64,000 nt of DNA. It comes from Bradyrhizobium canariense (GTDB lineage Bacteria > Pseudomonadota > Alphaproteobacteria > Rhizobiales > Xanthobacteraceae). The notes under the pieces are model-generated. The model had not been told where the DNA came from and searched no databases. It saw only the letters and a program-made list of their open reading frames with translations. The position numbers and the translations under genes are program-made. Every line of letters begins with the position of its first letter. The first letter of the stretch is position 1. The stretch covers positions 1,736,001 to 1,800,000 of the forward strand of contig NZ_LT629750.1 in the NCBI RefSeq assembly GCF_900105125.1, in the 5' to 3' direction. Shown one piece after another: positions 18,341 through 27,721 of this stretch.

Positions 18341-19591
18341 ATGGACCGTTTGTTGCGTTACTTCCTGAAGCAGTTCATTCGCCGCGGCTTGATGACATTC
18401 ACGACGGCGAGCGGCGCAACATTCAGCTGCGGGGATGGAACCGGAGAACCGGTAGCTGTCCGATTCCTGACCACGGATGCCGAGCGGCGGGTCCTGCTCA
18501 ACCCCGAACTCGCGCTGGGCGAGGTTTACATGGACGGCAGCTTCGTCGTCGAGCGCGGCTCGATCGTGGACGCGCTGGCCATTTTAATGTCTCAACCCGA
18601 GATTTTGCCGCGCTGGGCCAAGCTGCAATGGTGGTTGCGATATTTTGTCAGGCATGCCCAGCAGTTCAATCCGCGCCCCCGGTCAAAGGACAATGTCGCA
18701 CGGCATTACGATCTCGACGGGCGGCTTTATTCGCTCTTCCTCGACGCCGACAAGCAATACAGCTGTGCTTACTTCGAAACGCCAGACGACAGCCTCGACG
18801 ATGCCCAGCTCGCCAAGAAGCGGCATGTTGCAGCGAAACTGCTGGTCGGGCCCGGCGACCGCGTGCTTGACATCGGCTCGGGCTGGGGAGGCCTCGGTCT
18901 CTATTTAGCCGAAATGACCGGCGCTGACGTCACCGGCATCACGCTCTCGACCGAGCAACTGCAGGTATCAAACGACCGCGCCGCCGAGAAGAATCTGACC
19001 CGATCCGCCAAGTTCCTGCTGGAGGATTATCGCGATATTCCGGGGCCGTTCGACCGCATCGTGTCGGTCGGCATGTTCGAACATGTCGGCGTCGATTTCT
19101 ATGAGACCTATTTCAGGCGTTGCGCCGAACTGCTTTCCGATGACGGCGTCATGGTACTGCACTCGATCGGCCGCTCGGATGGACCCGACGTCACCAATCC
19201 CTGGATCGCGAAATACATCTTCCCCGGTGGCTACATACCGGCGCTGTCCGAAGTGATCCCCGTGATCGAACGCGTCGGCCTCCTGGTCTGCGACATCGAG
19301 ATCTTGCGGCTGCATTACGCTGAAACCCTCAAGGCGTGGCGCGAGCGCTTCATGGCGCGGCGAGACGAGGCTGTGCGGCTCTATGACGAACGCTTTGCGC
19401 GAATGTGGGAGTTCTACCTGGCGTCCTCGGAAATGGCATTCCGCAAACAGAACCTGATGAATTTCCAGATCCAGATCACCAAACGCCAGGGCGTGGTGCC
19501 GATGACACGGGATTATATTACCCGTGAGGAAACGAAGCTCCGGGGCATCGAGCGTGGCAAGCGACCGCGGCTGCAAATCGCAGGCGGATAA
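18341..19591 (+). CDS. cfa: Cyclopropane-fatty-acyl-phospholipid synthase family protein
   Basis: 416 residues from ATG 18341. The apparent 34-residue extension to 18239 has no family features. It adds a methylene bridge from S-adenosylmethionine to unsaturated phospholipid chains. The SAM motif VLDIGSGWGG sits near 177-186, with a CFA-type N-terminal domain before it and the late region GGYIPALSEV, shared by this family. Bradyrhizobia often hold several cfa-like copies, so this need not be the main enzyme. Confidence 0.92.
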   Translation: MDRLLRYFLKQFIRRGLMTFTTASGATFSCGDGTGEPVAVRFLTTDAERRVLLNPELALGEVYMDGSFVVERGSIVDALAILMSQPEILPRWAKLQWWLRYFVRHAQQFNPRPRSKDNVARHYDLDGRLYSLFLDADKQYSCAYFETPDDSLDDAQLAKKRHVAAKLLVGPGDRVLDIGSGWGGLGLYLAEMTGADVTGITLSTEQLQVSNDRAAEKNLTRSAKFLLEDYRDIPGPFDRIVSVGMFEHVGVDFYETYFRRCAELLSDDGVMVLHSIGRSDGPDVTNPWIAKYIFPGGYIPALSEVIPVIERVGLLVCDIEILRLHYAETLKAWRERFMARRDEAVRLYDERFARMWEFYLASSEMAFRKQNLMNFQIQITKRQGVVPMTRDYITREETKLRGIERGKRPRLQIAGG

Positions 19592-20007
19592 CGGCAACAC
19601 TGTCGTGCGGCTCTAATTCCGTAAGCTGAAATCTGACGTGCGGTGCTGGCGCCAATACGGGTACGGTGACACCGGACGCGCAAGCTGTGCCCTCACGGCG
19701 GACAGAACGACGCGATCGCAAGGTGTCGCGCGCACTTCCCGGCAAGAAATCTTCTCCATGGTGTCGATCAGCATCGACAGCCACAGCCGTTCGCCGTCTC
19801 CCGATCGCCATGGTTGAAGTCGCTGGGCCATATCTCAATCCGCATCCCTAAATCGTGCTGATTAACAATCCGCTCGTCCACACACCGTTCCCGGCAACGG
19901 TACCTTTAAAAAAATTCGCCAGATGTGAACTGCTTCACAAACGATCCGGCTCGCCTGCCCTAAACCCCGGCCAAGACACCCCCAGACCCTCCGAAGTGGC
20001 CGGGAAA
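19592..20007. other. Intergenic region after cfa
   Basis: About 416 bases without a recognisable gene. A leftward frame of 72 codons (19613-19831) has no known motif and no clear ribosome-binding site, and I do not call it. The rightward end leads into a short membrane-protein frame at 20008. Confidence 0.4.
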
Positions 20008-20118
20008 ATGCACCAACCGTCATTCGATCCGCACCGCGACATCCAGACTGACTATATTCTGATCGCCACCGGTGTCGGAGCGGCCCTGATTGCGCTGATC
20101 TATCTCCTTTTGATTTGA
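20008..20118 (+). CDS. Possible small single-span membrane protein (36 aa)
   Basis: A 36-codon frame begins MHQPSFDPHRD and ends in one hydrophobic helix of about 20 residues (YILIATGVGAALIALIYLLL) that reaches the C-terminus. This is a tail-anchored layout. GGGAAA lies directly upstream but is close to the ATG. No function can be given. The charged N-terminus followed by a clean membrane helix argues against chance, but support is limited. Confidence 0.45.
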   Translation: MHQPSFDPHRDIQTDYILIATGVGAALIALIYLLLI

Positions 20119-20420
20119 TTCAGCGCTGAGGTCGTCGATTCGCAGACGCCCTCGCCCTTGGATGGGTATGCCCAGGGGGCAACAAGGTTCAGGCCGCGCC
20201 TGACAATTTCACGGACTCACCGCGCAATCCGGCCACCGCCCGGTTCCCGCCTGGAGCCCGTCAAGCGGAATGCACCGCCTGGTCGGGGATTCACACCCCG
20301 CGTTGTGTGAATCGTGCATAAGGCACCTTCACACTTTCGCCCGGCCCGCAGGTGGCGCTTTATCGCCGCCCCAAATCCGGCGATCCCAATAACGACCAGA
20401 TCCAAAGAATAATCCTGTCC
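20119..20420. other. Upstream region of dnaB
   Basis: About 302 bases between the small membrane frame and dnaB. It contains a perfect 9-base inverted repeat (20288-20313). No gene is supported. Confidence 0.4.
20288..20313. promoter_or_regulatory. Perfect inverted repeat upstream of dnaB
   Basis: GATTCACAC (20288-20296) and GTGTGAATC (20305-20313) flank eight bases. The dyad lies about 110 bases before the dnaB ATG. It could be an operator for a dimeric regulator or a small mRNA hairpin. The spacing of half-site centres is 17 bases. Confidence 0.35.
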
Positions 20421-21920
20421 ATGGCCCTGACTGATTCGAATGTCCTCAAGCTCGCTCCCGATGTGCCAAATCCGGCCTATCGGAGCGCACCGCACAATAT
20501 TGAAGCGGAACAGAGTTTGCTGGGCGCTATTCTGGTCAACAACGACGCTTTCTATCGGGTATCGGATTTTCTCGAGCCGAAGCAGTTCTTCGAGCCGATC
20601 CATCAGACCATCTTCGAGACCGCGGGCAGCCTGATCCGGATGGGCAAGGTCGCGACCCCCGTCACCTTGAAGACCTTCCTTCCGGCCGAAACCGACATCG
20701 GCGGCATGACGGTTGGCCAATACCTTGCTCGGCTCGCCGCCGAAGCGACCACCATCATCAATGCCCAGGATTACGGGCGGACGATCTATGAGCTGGCCCT
20801 GCGCCGCGATCTGATTCGGATCGGCGAAGATATGGTCAATGTCGCCTTCGACGCGCCGGTGGATTTTGCGCCGAAAGCCCAGATCGAAGACGCCGAGCGC
20901 AGGCTCTACGAGTTGGCCGAGACCGGACGCTACGACGGCGGGTTCCAAGCTTTTGCGCAGGCAATGAAGGTCGCGCTCGACATGGCGGCCAATGCCTATC
21001 AACGCGATGGCAAGCTGTCGGGCACCGCAACAGGCCTGCGCGCCCTCGACGTCAAGATGGGTGGGCTGCAACGTTCCGACCTGATTGTCCTCGCCGGGCG
21101 TCCCGGCATGGGCAAGACTGCACTAGCGACCAACATCGCCTACAACGTCGCCAAGGCGCATCGCGCCGAAGTTCAGGCCGACGGCACTATGAAGTCCGTC
21201 AATGGCGGCATCGTCGGCTTCTTCTCCTGCGAAATGTCCGCCGAGCAACTCGCCACGCGTATTCTCGCCGAACAGACCGGCATCTCATCTAGCATGATCC
21301 GCCGCGGTGGGATCAGCCAAGGCGAATTTGACACGATTCGCGACTATACAATCGAACTTCAACACCTTCCTCTCTACGTCGACGAGACCGGCGGCCTTTC
21401 GATTTCGCAATTGACCGCGCGCGCCCGCCGGTTGAAACGGCAGAAGGGCCTCGACCTGATCGTGGTCGATTACATCCAGCTGCTGCAGGGATCGGGCAAG
21501 CGTTCCGACAATCGCGTTCAGGAAGTCACCGAGATTACCACGAGCCTGAAGGCGCTAGCGAAGGAGCTCAATATTCCAGTGATCGCACTTTCGCAGCTGT
21601 CGCGCCAGGTCGAGAGCCGCGACGACAAGCATCCGCAGTTGTCGGACTTGCGCGAATCCGGTTCGATTGAGCAGGACGCCGACGTCGTGCTGTTCGTCTA
21701 CCGCGAGGAATATTACTTGCAGAACAAAGAACCTAAGGTGGGCACACCCGAGCATGAAAAATGGCAAACCGAAATGGATTTCGCTCTCGGCAAGGCTGAA
21801 GTCATTGTCGCCAAGCAGCGGCATGGACCTACGGGAACTGTTCCACTACAATTCGAGGGCCAGTTCACGCGGTTCAGCGATCTGGCGCAGGATGGCCATT
21901 TGCCGGCGCAAACCTACTGA
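20421..21920 (+). CDS. dnaB: Replicative DNA helicase DnaB
   Basis: 499 residues from ATG 20421 (MALTDSNVLKLAPD). The upstream in-frame extension to 20352 is not conserved. It is the hexameric 5'-3' helicase at the replication fork. The N-terminal primase-interacting domain starts at NIEAEQSLLGAIL. The RecA-like domain has Walker A GRPGMGKTALA, Walker B LIVVDYIQLLQG, and the family segment LSQLSRQVESRDDK. Conserved rplI-dnaB-alr-radA order supports the call. Confidence 0.98.
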   Translation: MALTDSNVLKLAPDVPNPAYRSAPHNIEAEQSLLGAILVNNDAFYRVSDFLEPKQFFEPIHQTIFETAGSLIRMGKVATPVTLKTFLPAETDIGGMTVGQYLARLAAEATTIINAQDYGRTIYELALRRDLIRIGEDMVNVAFDAPVDFAPKAQIEDAERRLYELAETGRYDGGFQAFAQAMKVALDMAANAYQRDGKLSGTATGLRALDVKMGGLQRSDLIVLAGRPGMGKTALATNIAYNVAKAHRAEVQADGTMKSVNGGIVGFFSCEMSAEQLATRILAEQTGISSSMIRRGGISQGEFDTIRDYTIELQHLPLYVDETGGLSISQLTARARRLKRQKGLDLIVVDYIQLLQGSGKRSDNRVQEVTEITTSLKALAKELNIPVIALSQLSRQVESRDDKHPQLSDLRESGSIEQDADVVLFVYREEYYLQNKEPKVGTPEHEKWQTEMDFALGKAEVIVAKQRHGPTGTVPLQFEGQFTRFSDLAQDGHLPAQTY

Positions 21921-21969
21921 CGGCGGCCTGCACGGTTGAACCGCCGCTGGCCCGCGCGTAAAGTGCGGC

Positions 21970-23193
21970 ATGAACGTCGTTTCCGACCCGAAATCGATAC
22001 CGGCGAGCCCCGTGCTGTCGCCTGACGCAACCCAGGCGGCCGCGCTTGCCACCGCGACCGGCGTCTTGTCCGTCGATCTCAATGCCCTCGTTGCCAACTG
22101 GCGCAAGCTTGAGAAAACCGCGGTGCCGGCCGAATGCGCCGGTGTGGTCAAGGCCGACGCCTATGGCTGCGGCGCCGATCCGGTTGCGCGTGCCCTCGCC
22201 AGAGCCGGCTGCAAGACGTTTTTCGTCGCCACGCTGGATGAGGCAGGCGTTGTCCGCGCAGCGGTGCCTTCGGCGGCGATTTATGTGCTCGACGGCTTTT
22301 TCCAGAATTGCGGCGACGGCTATGCCAAGATCGACGCCCGGCCCGTGATCGGTGATCTCAACGAGCTCGCCGAATGGGACGTATTTTGCCGGCGTTCCGG
22401 TTGGGCCGGCGGCGCCGCCATTCACATCGACACCGGCATGAACCGGCTCGGTCTCACTTTGACGGAAGCGCAAGGTATCATTCCCAGGATCAATGCCGGC
22501 GATCACGGCATCACGCTGGTCATGAGCCACCTCGCCTCGGCCGAGCAGCTCAATAATCCCGCCAACGCCAGACAGCTCACGGCCTTCCGCGAGATCGCCG
22601 CTCTATTTTCCGGTGTCCCGGCTTCGCTGTCGAATTCGTCAGGTATTTTCCTGGGCGCGCAATTCCAGTTCGACCTGGTACGGCCGGGTGCCGCGCTCTA
22701 TGGCGTCAATCCAACGCCGGAAGCCGATAATCCGATGCAGCCGGTCGTCGAACTGAAAGCCCGCATCGTGCGGATGCGTAGTATCGAGCGCGGCGAAACC
22801 GTCGGTTATGGCGGCACATGGACGGCGCGCCGGCCCACGAAATTGGCGATCGTCTCCGCCGGCTATGCCGATGGATATTTCCGCGCCGCCAGCGCCAATG
22901 ACGGCACCCGCGGCGCCGAGGTCGTGGTCGCCGGCAAACGCTGCCCGATTGCCGGCCGCATCTCGATGGACCTGATGGCGGTCGATGTCACCGACCTGCC
23001 GAACAACGCCGCGCGGCGCGGCCATATGGTGACGCTGATCGGTGAAGGCATCACCGTCGACGAGCTCGCGCACCATTTCGGCACCATCGGCTACGAAGTG
23101 CTCACCAGCCTCGGCCCGCGCTACGCGCGAGTCTACAAGGGCGGCACGGCGCAAGATCAAGGCTCGGCCAATCCAGAAATTGTTTCCGGTTAG
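21970..23193 (+). CDS. alr: Alanine racemase
   Basis: 407 residues. It interconverts L- and D-alanine for peptidoglycan synthesis. The PLP lysine is K61 in GVVKADAYGCGA, and the catalytic tyrosine region is GYGGTWTA. A C-terminal beta domain contains RISMDLMAVDVT. The first ~30 residues (before GVLSVDLNALVANW) exceed the usual family start, so a downstream start is possible. It follows dnaB by 50 bases. Confidence 0.96.
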   Translation: MNVVSDPKSIPASPVLSPDATQAAALATATGVLSVDLNALVANWRKLEKTAVPAECAGVVKADAYGCGADPVARALARAGCKTFFVATLDEAGVVRAAVPSAAIYVLDGFFQNCGDGYAKIDARPVIGDLNELAEWDVFCRRSGWAGGAAIHIDTGMNRLGLTLTEAQGIIPRINAGDHGITLVMSHLASAEQLNNPANARQLTAFREIAALFSGVPASLSNSSGIFLGAQFQFDLVRPGAALYGVNPTPEADNPMQPVVELKARIVRMRSIERGETVGYGGTWTARRPTKLAIVSAGYADGYFRAASANDGTRGAEVVVAGKRCPIAGRISMDLMAVDVTDLPNNAARRGHMVTLIGEGITVDELAHHFGTIGYEVLTSLGPRYARVYKGGTAQDQGSANPEIVSG

Positions 23194-23213
23194 CCGCGCC
23201 GCCAGCTGTCTCG

Positions 23214-23435
23214 TTATTTATGGGAGTCGATGGCCGACTTGCAGGCGGCGCTAAGTTTGTCGTGCTGCTTGTTCAGGCAGGCAACGATGCGGCCGCCGCC
23301 CGGCATGGTGCCCTTGCAATACTTCTCATAGTCCGTCTTGCATGCACCGCGCTGGTCACTGGTCGCAGCCTGGGCAAAGGCCGCCGTGGAAAACCCAATT
23401 GCGAATACGAGAACGGTCAAGCTTGATTTGAGCAC
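23214..23435 (-). CDS. Small secreted cysteine-rich protein
   Basis: 73 residues starting at GTG 23435, preceded by TGGAGG. A signal peptide ends at AFAQA. The mature part has four cysteines in the pattern C..YEKYCKG...C....AACKSA, resembling the Cys-rich repeat of GLG1-type domains that recurs in small rhizobial periplasmic proteins. It probably forms two disulfides. Function unknown. It is convergent with alr. Confidence 0.75.
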   Translation of the reverse strand: MLKSSLTVLVFAIGFSTAAFAQAATSDQRGACKTDYEKYCKGTMPGGGRIVACLNKQHDKLSAACKSAIDSHK

Positions 23436-23493
23436 GAGGCCTCCAGGGGCTTTTGATGAGCGGGCTTTGATGAGCGGTCACTGACGTCTGTAC

Positions 23494-24264
23494 ATGAAGA
23501 TTGCGACATTCAACATCAACAATATCAACCGGCGCCTGCCGAACCTGATGCGCTGGCTGCGCGCCGCAAAGCCCGACATCGTCTGTTTGCAAGAACTGAA
23601 ATCAACCGACGAAGATTTTCCGTTGGATGCGATCGAAAAGGCCGGTTACGGCGCAGTCTGGCACGGACAAAAGACCTGGAACGGTGTCGCCATTCTCGCA
23701 CGCAACAGAGAGCCCGTGCTGATCAGGACGGAATTGCCGGGTGATCGCGACGATCACGAAGCGCGCTATATCGAAGCCGCCGTCAACGGCATCGTCGTCA
23801 CCAGCCTCTATCTGCCGAACGGCAATCCGCAACCCGGACCGAAATTCGACTACAAGCTGAAATGGTTCAAGCGATTGCAGCGGCATGCGGCGAAATTTAT
23901 CAAGCAGGAGATTCCGGTCGTGCTGGCGGGCGACTACAACGTCGCCCCGACTGCATCAGATATTTATCCGACGCGATCATGGGACAAGGACGCGTTGATC
24001 CAGCCGCAGAGCCGCGCTGCGTTCAAGTCACTTGTGATGCAAGGCTGGACCGACGCGATCCGCACCGCGCATCCGTCGAAACCGATGTTCACGTTCTGGG
24101 ACTACAAGCGCAACCGCTGGCCGCGTGATGCCGGCTTGAGGCTCGATCATTTGCTGCTGAGCCCGGCGCTGGCGCCGCGCCTGCTCAAGGCCGGCGTCGA
24201 TCGCAAAGTCCGCGGCGAAGAAAGCGCCAGCGATCATGCACCGGCGTGGATCATTTTGCGCTGA
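23494..24264 (+). CDS. xth: Exodeoxyribonuclease III / AP endonuclease
   Basis: 256 residues. It cuts DNA at abasic sites and removes 3' blocks. The family marks are N7 (FNINNI), E34 (CLQELKS), GDYNVAP in the middle and SDHAPAW at the C-terminus. Usual length for XthA. It appears monocistronic. Confidence 0.95.
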   Translation: MKIATFNINNINRRLPNLMRWLRAAKPDIVCLQELKSTDEDFPLDAIEKAGYGAVWHGQKTWNGVAILARNREPVLIRTELPGDRDDHEARYIEAAVNGIVVTSLYLPNGNPQPGPKFDYKLKWFKRLQRHAAKFIKQEIPVVLAGDYNVAPTASDIYPTRSWDKDALIQPQSRAAFKSLVMQGWTDAIRTAHPSKPMFTFWDYKRNRWPRDAGLRLDHLLLSPALAPRLLKAGVDRKVRGEESASDHAPAWIILR

Positions 24265-24270
24265 AGCGTT

Positions 24271-24591
24271 TTAAACCGAAAGACGCTTCGCATTTGCCGC
24301 GACATGCTCGCGGTAGCGGCCGATGATGGCCGCGGCGCTTGCGCCCGCCATCAGACTCGCGCCGGCCTCCAGCATCGCATCGACTTTCTCGCTCACCATG
24401 AGACTGGCTTCGTGCTCAGCACCATCGTCACCGCGGGCGAGTTTCGCCAGCCGAAGACGGATTACTTCACAGGATTCGAACGCCAGCATGGCGCCGTCGA
24501 GCCATGGAAAGCCATCGACCGTTTCCGCCAAGACATCTTTCATCGCGCTACCCAAAACTTCTGAATCCGCGACGATTTCAATACGCTTCAA
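24271..24591 (-). CDS. Hypothetical alpha-helical protein, 106 aa
   Basis: 106 residues with a TTG start (24591). There is no signal peptide or membrane segment. The sequence is predicted mostly helical, with an Ala/Gly-rich central part (EAGASLMAGASAAAIIG) and an amphipathic C-terminus. It ends seven bases from the xth stop, convergent. The frame uses codons like its neighbours, so it is probably real, but I do not recognise a family. Confidence 0.6.
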   Translation of the reverse strand: MKRIEIVADSEVLGSAMKDVLAETVDGFPWLDGAMLAFESCEVIRLRLAKLARGDDGAEHEASLMVSEKVDAMLEAGASLMAGASAAAIIGRYREHVAANAKRLSV

Positions 24592-24688
24592 ATTTTAAGG
24601 TCCGGGCTGCGATATCGCTGGTATTTTCCGATCGGCAGGTACTGCTAGTTAACCAGAACGGCATTGCGATTCGCGGGGGACAAATTCG

Positions 24689-25417
24689 TTGGGCTTCCTT
24701 TTCATCCTCGCGGTCGGGCTCGTCGCCGGCACCATCAGCGGCATCGTCGGCACCGGCTCGTCGATCATGCTGATGCCGGTACTGGTCTATCAGTACGGGC
24801 CGAAACAGGCCGTGCCGATCATGGCGATCGCCGCCGTGATGGCCAACCTGTCGCGCATTCTAGCCTGGTGGCGCGAGGTCGATTGGCGTGCTTGCGCCGC
24901 CTATTCGATTCCAGGCATTCCGGCTGCAGCGCTTGGCGCACGCACCTTGCTGGCGCTGCCGTCGCGCGCCGTCGACATTTCAATCGGCCTGTTTCTGATC
25001 GCAATGGTGCCGACGCGGCACTGGCTCGCCCGGCACGAGTTCAAGATATCGCTCTGGCATCTGGCGATCGGCGGTGCGGTGATCGGCTACATCACGGGCA
25101 TCGTGGTTTCGACCGGCCCCCTGAGCGTGCCGCTCTTCCTGTTCTACGGCCTCGACAAGGGTGCTTTCCTCGCCACGGAAGCGGCGAGTTCGCTCGGCCT
25201 CTATCTCAGCAAATCCGTGACCTTTCAGCAGTTCGGCGCACTGACGCCGGATATCGCGCTGAAGGGCGTGATCGCAGGAGCCTCGCTGATGTCGGGCGCC
25301 TTCGTCGCCAAGCCCTTTGTGCTGAGGCTAAAAGCGGACGTATTCCGGCTTGTGATGGATGCTATCATGCTCGCCGCCGGCCTTTCCATGTTATGGAACG
25401 CGGCGCATTCATCCTGA
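24689..25417 (+). CDS. TauE/SafE-type sulfite exporter family membrane protein
   Basis: 242 residues. It starts at TTG 24689, behind a GGGGGA Shine-Dalgarno sequence with eight-base spacing. About seven hydrophobic helices carry the repeated small-residue motifs of the DUF81/TauE family (GLVAGTISGIVGTGSSI near the N-terminus, ITGIVVSTGPL in the middle). Members export sulfite, sulfoacetate or other organic anions; the substrate here is unknown. It ends 19 bases before radA. Confidence 0.85.
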   Translation: MGFLFILAVGLVAGTISGIVGTGSSIMLMPVLVYQYGPKQAVPIMAIAAVMANLSRILAWWREVDWRACAAYSIPGIPAAALGARTLLALPSRAVDISIGLFLIAMVPTRHWLARHEFKISLWHLAIGGAVIGYITGIVVSTGPLSVPLFLFYGLDKGAFLATEAASSLGLYLSKSVTFQQFGALTPDIALKGVIAGASLMSGAFVAKPFVLRLKADVFRLVMDAIMLAAGLSMLWNAAHSS

Positions 25418-25436
25418 CCAGCGACTCACATCTTCC

Positions 25437-26912
25437 ATGGCCAAGAACACGCTCTCCTTTGTCTGCCAGAATTGCGGCGCGGCGTATAATCGCTGGCAGG
25501 GCAAATGCGACTCCTGCGGCGAATGGAATACGCTGGCCGAAGAAGACACGACCGGCGCCACCACGATGCCGGTCTCGATCCGCTCCAAACGCAAGGGCCG
25601 GCTGTTCACGCTGGAAAGCCTGACCGGCAAGAGCAACGACGCCCCTCGCCTGCCCTCCGGCATGGCCGAGCTTGATCGCGTCACCGGCGGCGGTTTTGTC
25701 AGAGGTTCGGTGCTGCTGGTCGGCGGCGATCCCGGCATCGGCAAATCGACGCTGCTGACGCAGGCCACGAGCCTACTGGCGCGCGCCGGCCACCGGGCGG
25801 TCTACATATCCGGCGAAGAGGCGGTGGCGCAGGTGCGGCTGCGCGCCGAGCGTCTGGGCCTTGCCGACGCGCCGGTGCAGCTCGCGTCGGAAACCTCGGT
25901 TGAGGACATTGTCTCCACCCTGTCGGAAGGCGCGGTGCCGCGCCTGATCGTGATCGATTCGATCCAGACGATGTGGACAGATACCGTTGAATCCGCCCCC
26001 GGCACCGTGACCCAGGTCCGCGCCTCGGCGCAGGCGCTGATCCGATTCGCCAAGAAATCGGGTGCCGCGATCATCCTGGTCGGCCACGTCACCAAGGACG
26101 GCCAGATCGCAGGCCCCCGCGTCGTCGAACACATGGTCGACGCGGTACTGTCGTTCGAAGGCGAAGGCTCGCAGCAATTCCGCATCCTGCGCGCGGTCAA
26201 GAATCGCTTCGGTCCCACCGACGAGATCGGCGTATTCGAGATGACGGGCCTGGGCTTGCGCGAAGTCTCCAATCCGTCGGAACTGTTCCTGTCGGAACGC
26301 GATCTCGGCAGTCCGGGCACCGCGGTGTTCGCGGGGATCGAAGGCACCCGACCGGTGCTGGTGGAACTGCAGGCGCTGGTGGCGCAGACATCACTGGGCA
26401 CGCCGCGCCGGGCCGTGGTGGGCTGGGATCCGAGCCGCCTCTCGATGGTGCTGGCGGTGCTGGAAGCCCATTGCGGCGTGAAGCTGTCGGGCTACGACGT
26501 CTATCTGAACGTGGCCGGAGGCCTGCGGATCCAGGAACCCGCGGCCGATCTGGCCGCTGCCGCAGCGCTGGTGTCATCGCTGGTCAATGCGCCATTGCCG
26601 ACGGATGCGGTGTATTTCGGCGAGATTTCATTATCGGGTGCGGTGCGCCCAGTGGCACAGACCTCAGCCCGGCTCAAGGAAGCCGCGAAGCTCGGATTTG
26701 GCCGCGCGGTGCTGCCCGAATCGGCGCGCGGCGAGGTTGGCGGCGATGCGGGGTTGGTCCTCAACAGCGTGGGCGGATTGACCAGCCTGGTGGCTGATAT
26801 CGCCGCGCGGGGCACGCCGAAAGGAAACCGGCAAGGAACCGCGGACGAACCTCGCGAGGATGCGCCTGAGAAAAATGCCACACCTGCCAGATTCCGGCGC
26901 GAGGGGCGCTAG
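25437..26912 (+). CDS. radA: DNA repair protein RadA
   Basis: 491 residues from ATG 25437. The zinc finger uses C10, C13, C24 and C27. Walker A is GGDPGIGKST at about 96-105. The family-specific KNRFG motif follows near 260, then a C-terminal Lon-like domain. RadA is a RecA paralogue that drives branch migration during recombination. Upstream in-frame codons overlap the TauE-like gene and are not RadA-like. Confidence 0.97.
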   Translation: MAKNTLSFVCQNCGAAYNRWQGKCDSCGEWNTLAEEDTTGATTMPVSIRSKRKGRLFTLESLTGKSNDAPRLPSGMAELDRVTGGGFVRGSVLLVGGDPGIGKSTLLTQATSLLARAGHRAVYISGEEAVAQVRLRAERLGLADAPVQLASETSVEDIVSTLSEGAVPRLIVIDSIQTMWTDTVESAPGTVTQVRASAQALIRFAKKSGAAIILVGHVTKDGQIAGPRVVEHMVDAVLSFEGEGSQQFRILRAVKNRFGPTDEIGVFEMTGLGLREVSNPSELFLSERDLGSPGTAVFAGIEGTRPVLVELQALVAQTSLGTPRRAVVGWDPSRLSMVLAVLEAHCGVKLSGYDVYLNVAGGLRIQEPAADLAAAAALVSSLVNAPLPTDAVYFGEISLSGAVRPVAQTSARLKEAAKLGFGRAVLPESARGEVGGDAGLVLNSVGGLTSLVADIAARGTPKGNRQGTADEPREDAPEKNATPARFRREGR

Positions 26913-27069
26913 ACAGGCGTGACCTTGTCCGGCCTCGCCGCTATACAACCCGCGCGCGGGGCGGAACTGGATAATTTCGGACCTTGCGGGACATGCCATA
27001 TGCCCGTCACTTAGGGCGGCACCGACAAGCCGATTCGCGGTTGAACTTACGAGCGGACCTGACCAGCCG

Positions 27070-27699
27070 ATGCCAATAACAATACTCGATCTCGTCCTGC
27101 TCGCAGTGATGCTGATTTCCGGCCTGCTTGCGATGGTGCGCGGCTTCATGCGCGAGGTCCTGTCGATCGCAGCATGGGGCACCGCGGCTCTGGTCACGCT
27201 CTACGCGTTCGGGAAGCTGCTGCCGACCGCGAAGACCTATTTCAACAACGATACCGTCGCCAGCATCGTCGTCGTCGCCGGCGTGTTCATTGGCACCCTG
27301 ATCGTGGTTTCCATCATCACGGTAAGGATTTCGGACATGATCCTGGACTCCCGAATCGGTGCGCTCGATCGCACGCTCGGGTTCCTGTTCGGATTGGCGC
27401 GAGGCCTGCTGATCGTGGTCGTTGCATTCCTGTTTTTCAGCTGGCTGGTGCCGGAAAAGCAGCGGCCTGATTGGGTAACCGGGGCAAAATCCCGGGTGGT
27501 CCTGCAAGGAACCGGGGATTGGTTAATGTCCCTCTTGCCTGATGACCCCGAGAACACCATCTTGAAGAGATTCAAGAAGAATAAACCAGATGACGACCAA
27601 ACTGACACCGACCCGGCGGCGCCGGCTACCGGTGATGGCTATAGTAAACCGGCCCGCGACAGCTTGAAAAAGCTGATCGAGAAACCCGCGGGACGTTGA
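27070..27699 (+). CDS. cvpA: CvpA family membrane protein
   Basis: 209 residues with four hydrophobic helices in the first 145 residues (ILDLVLLAVMLISGLLAMVRGF at the start), then a cytoplasmic charged tail. CvpA is needed for colicin V export in E. coli and is linked to envelope stress in others. It precedes purF here, as it does in E. coli (cvpA-purF) and many Proteobacteria. Confidence 0.93.
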   Translation: MPITILDLVLLAVMLISGLLAMVRGFMREVLSIAAWGTAALVTLYAFGKLLPTAKTYFNNDTVASIVVVAGVFIGTLIVVSIITVRISDMILDSRIGALDRTLGFLFGLARGLLIVVVAFLFFSWLVPEKQRPDWVTGAKSRVVLQGTGDWLMSLLPDDPENTILKRFKKNKPDDDQTDTDPAAPATGDGYSKPARDSLKKLIEKPAGR

Positions 27700-27721
27700 T
27701 AACAAGCCAGAGAGAGGCGCG

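Noticed and set aside
19613..19831. A 72-codon leftward frame in the gap after cfa
   Set aside because: No signal, membrane helix, known motif or clear ribosome-binding site; kept only as a remark in the gap entry.
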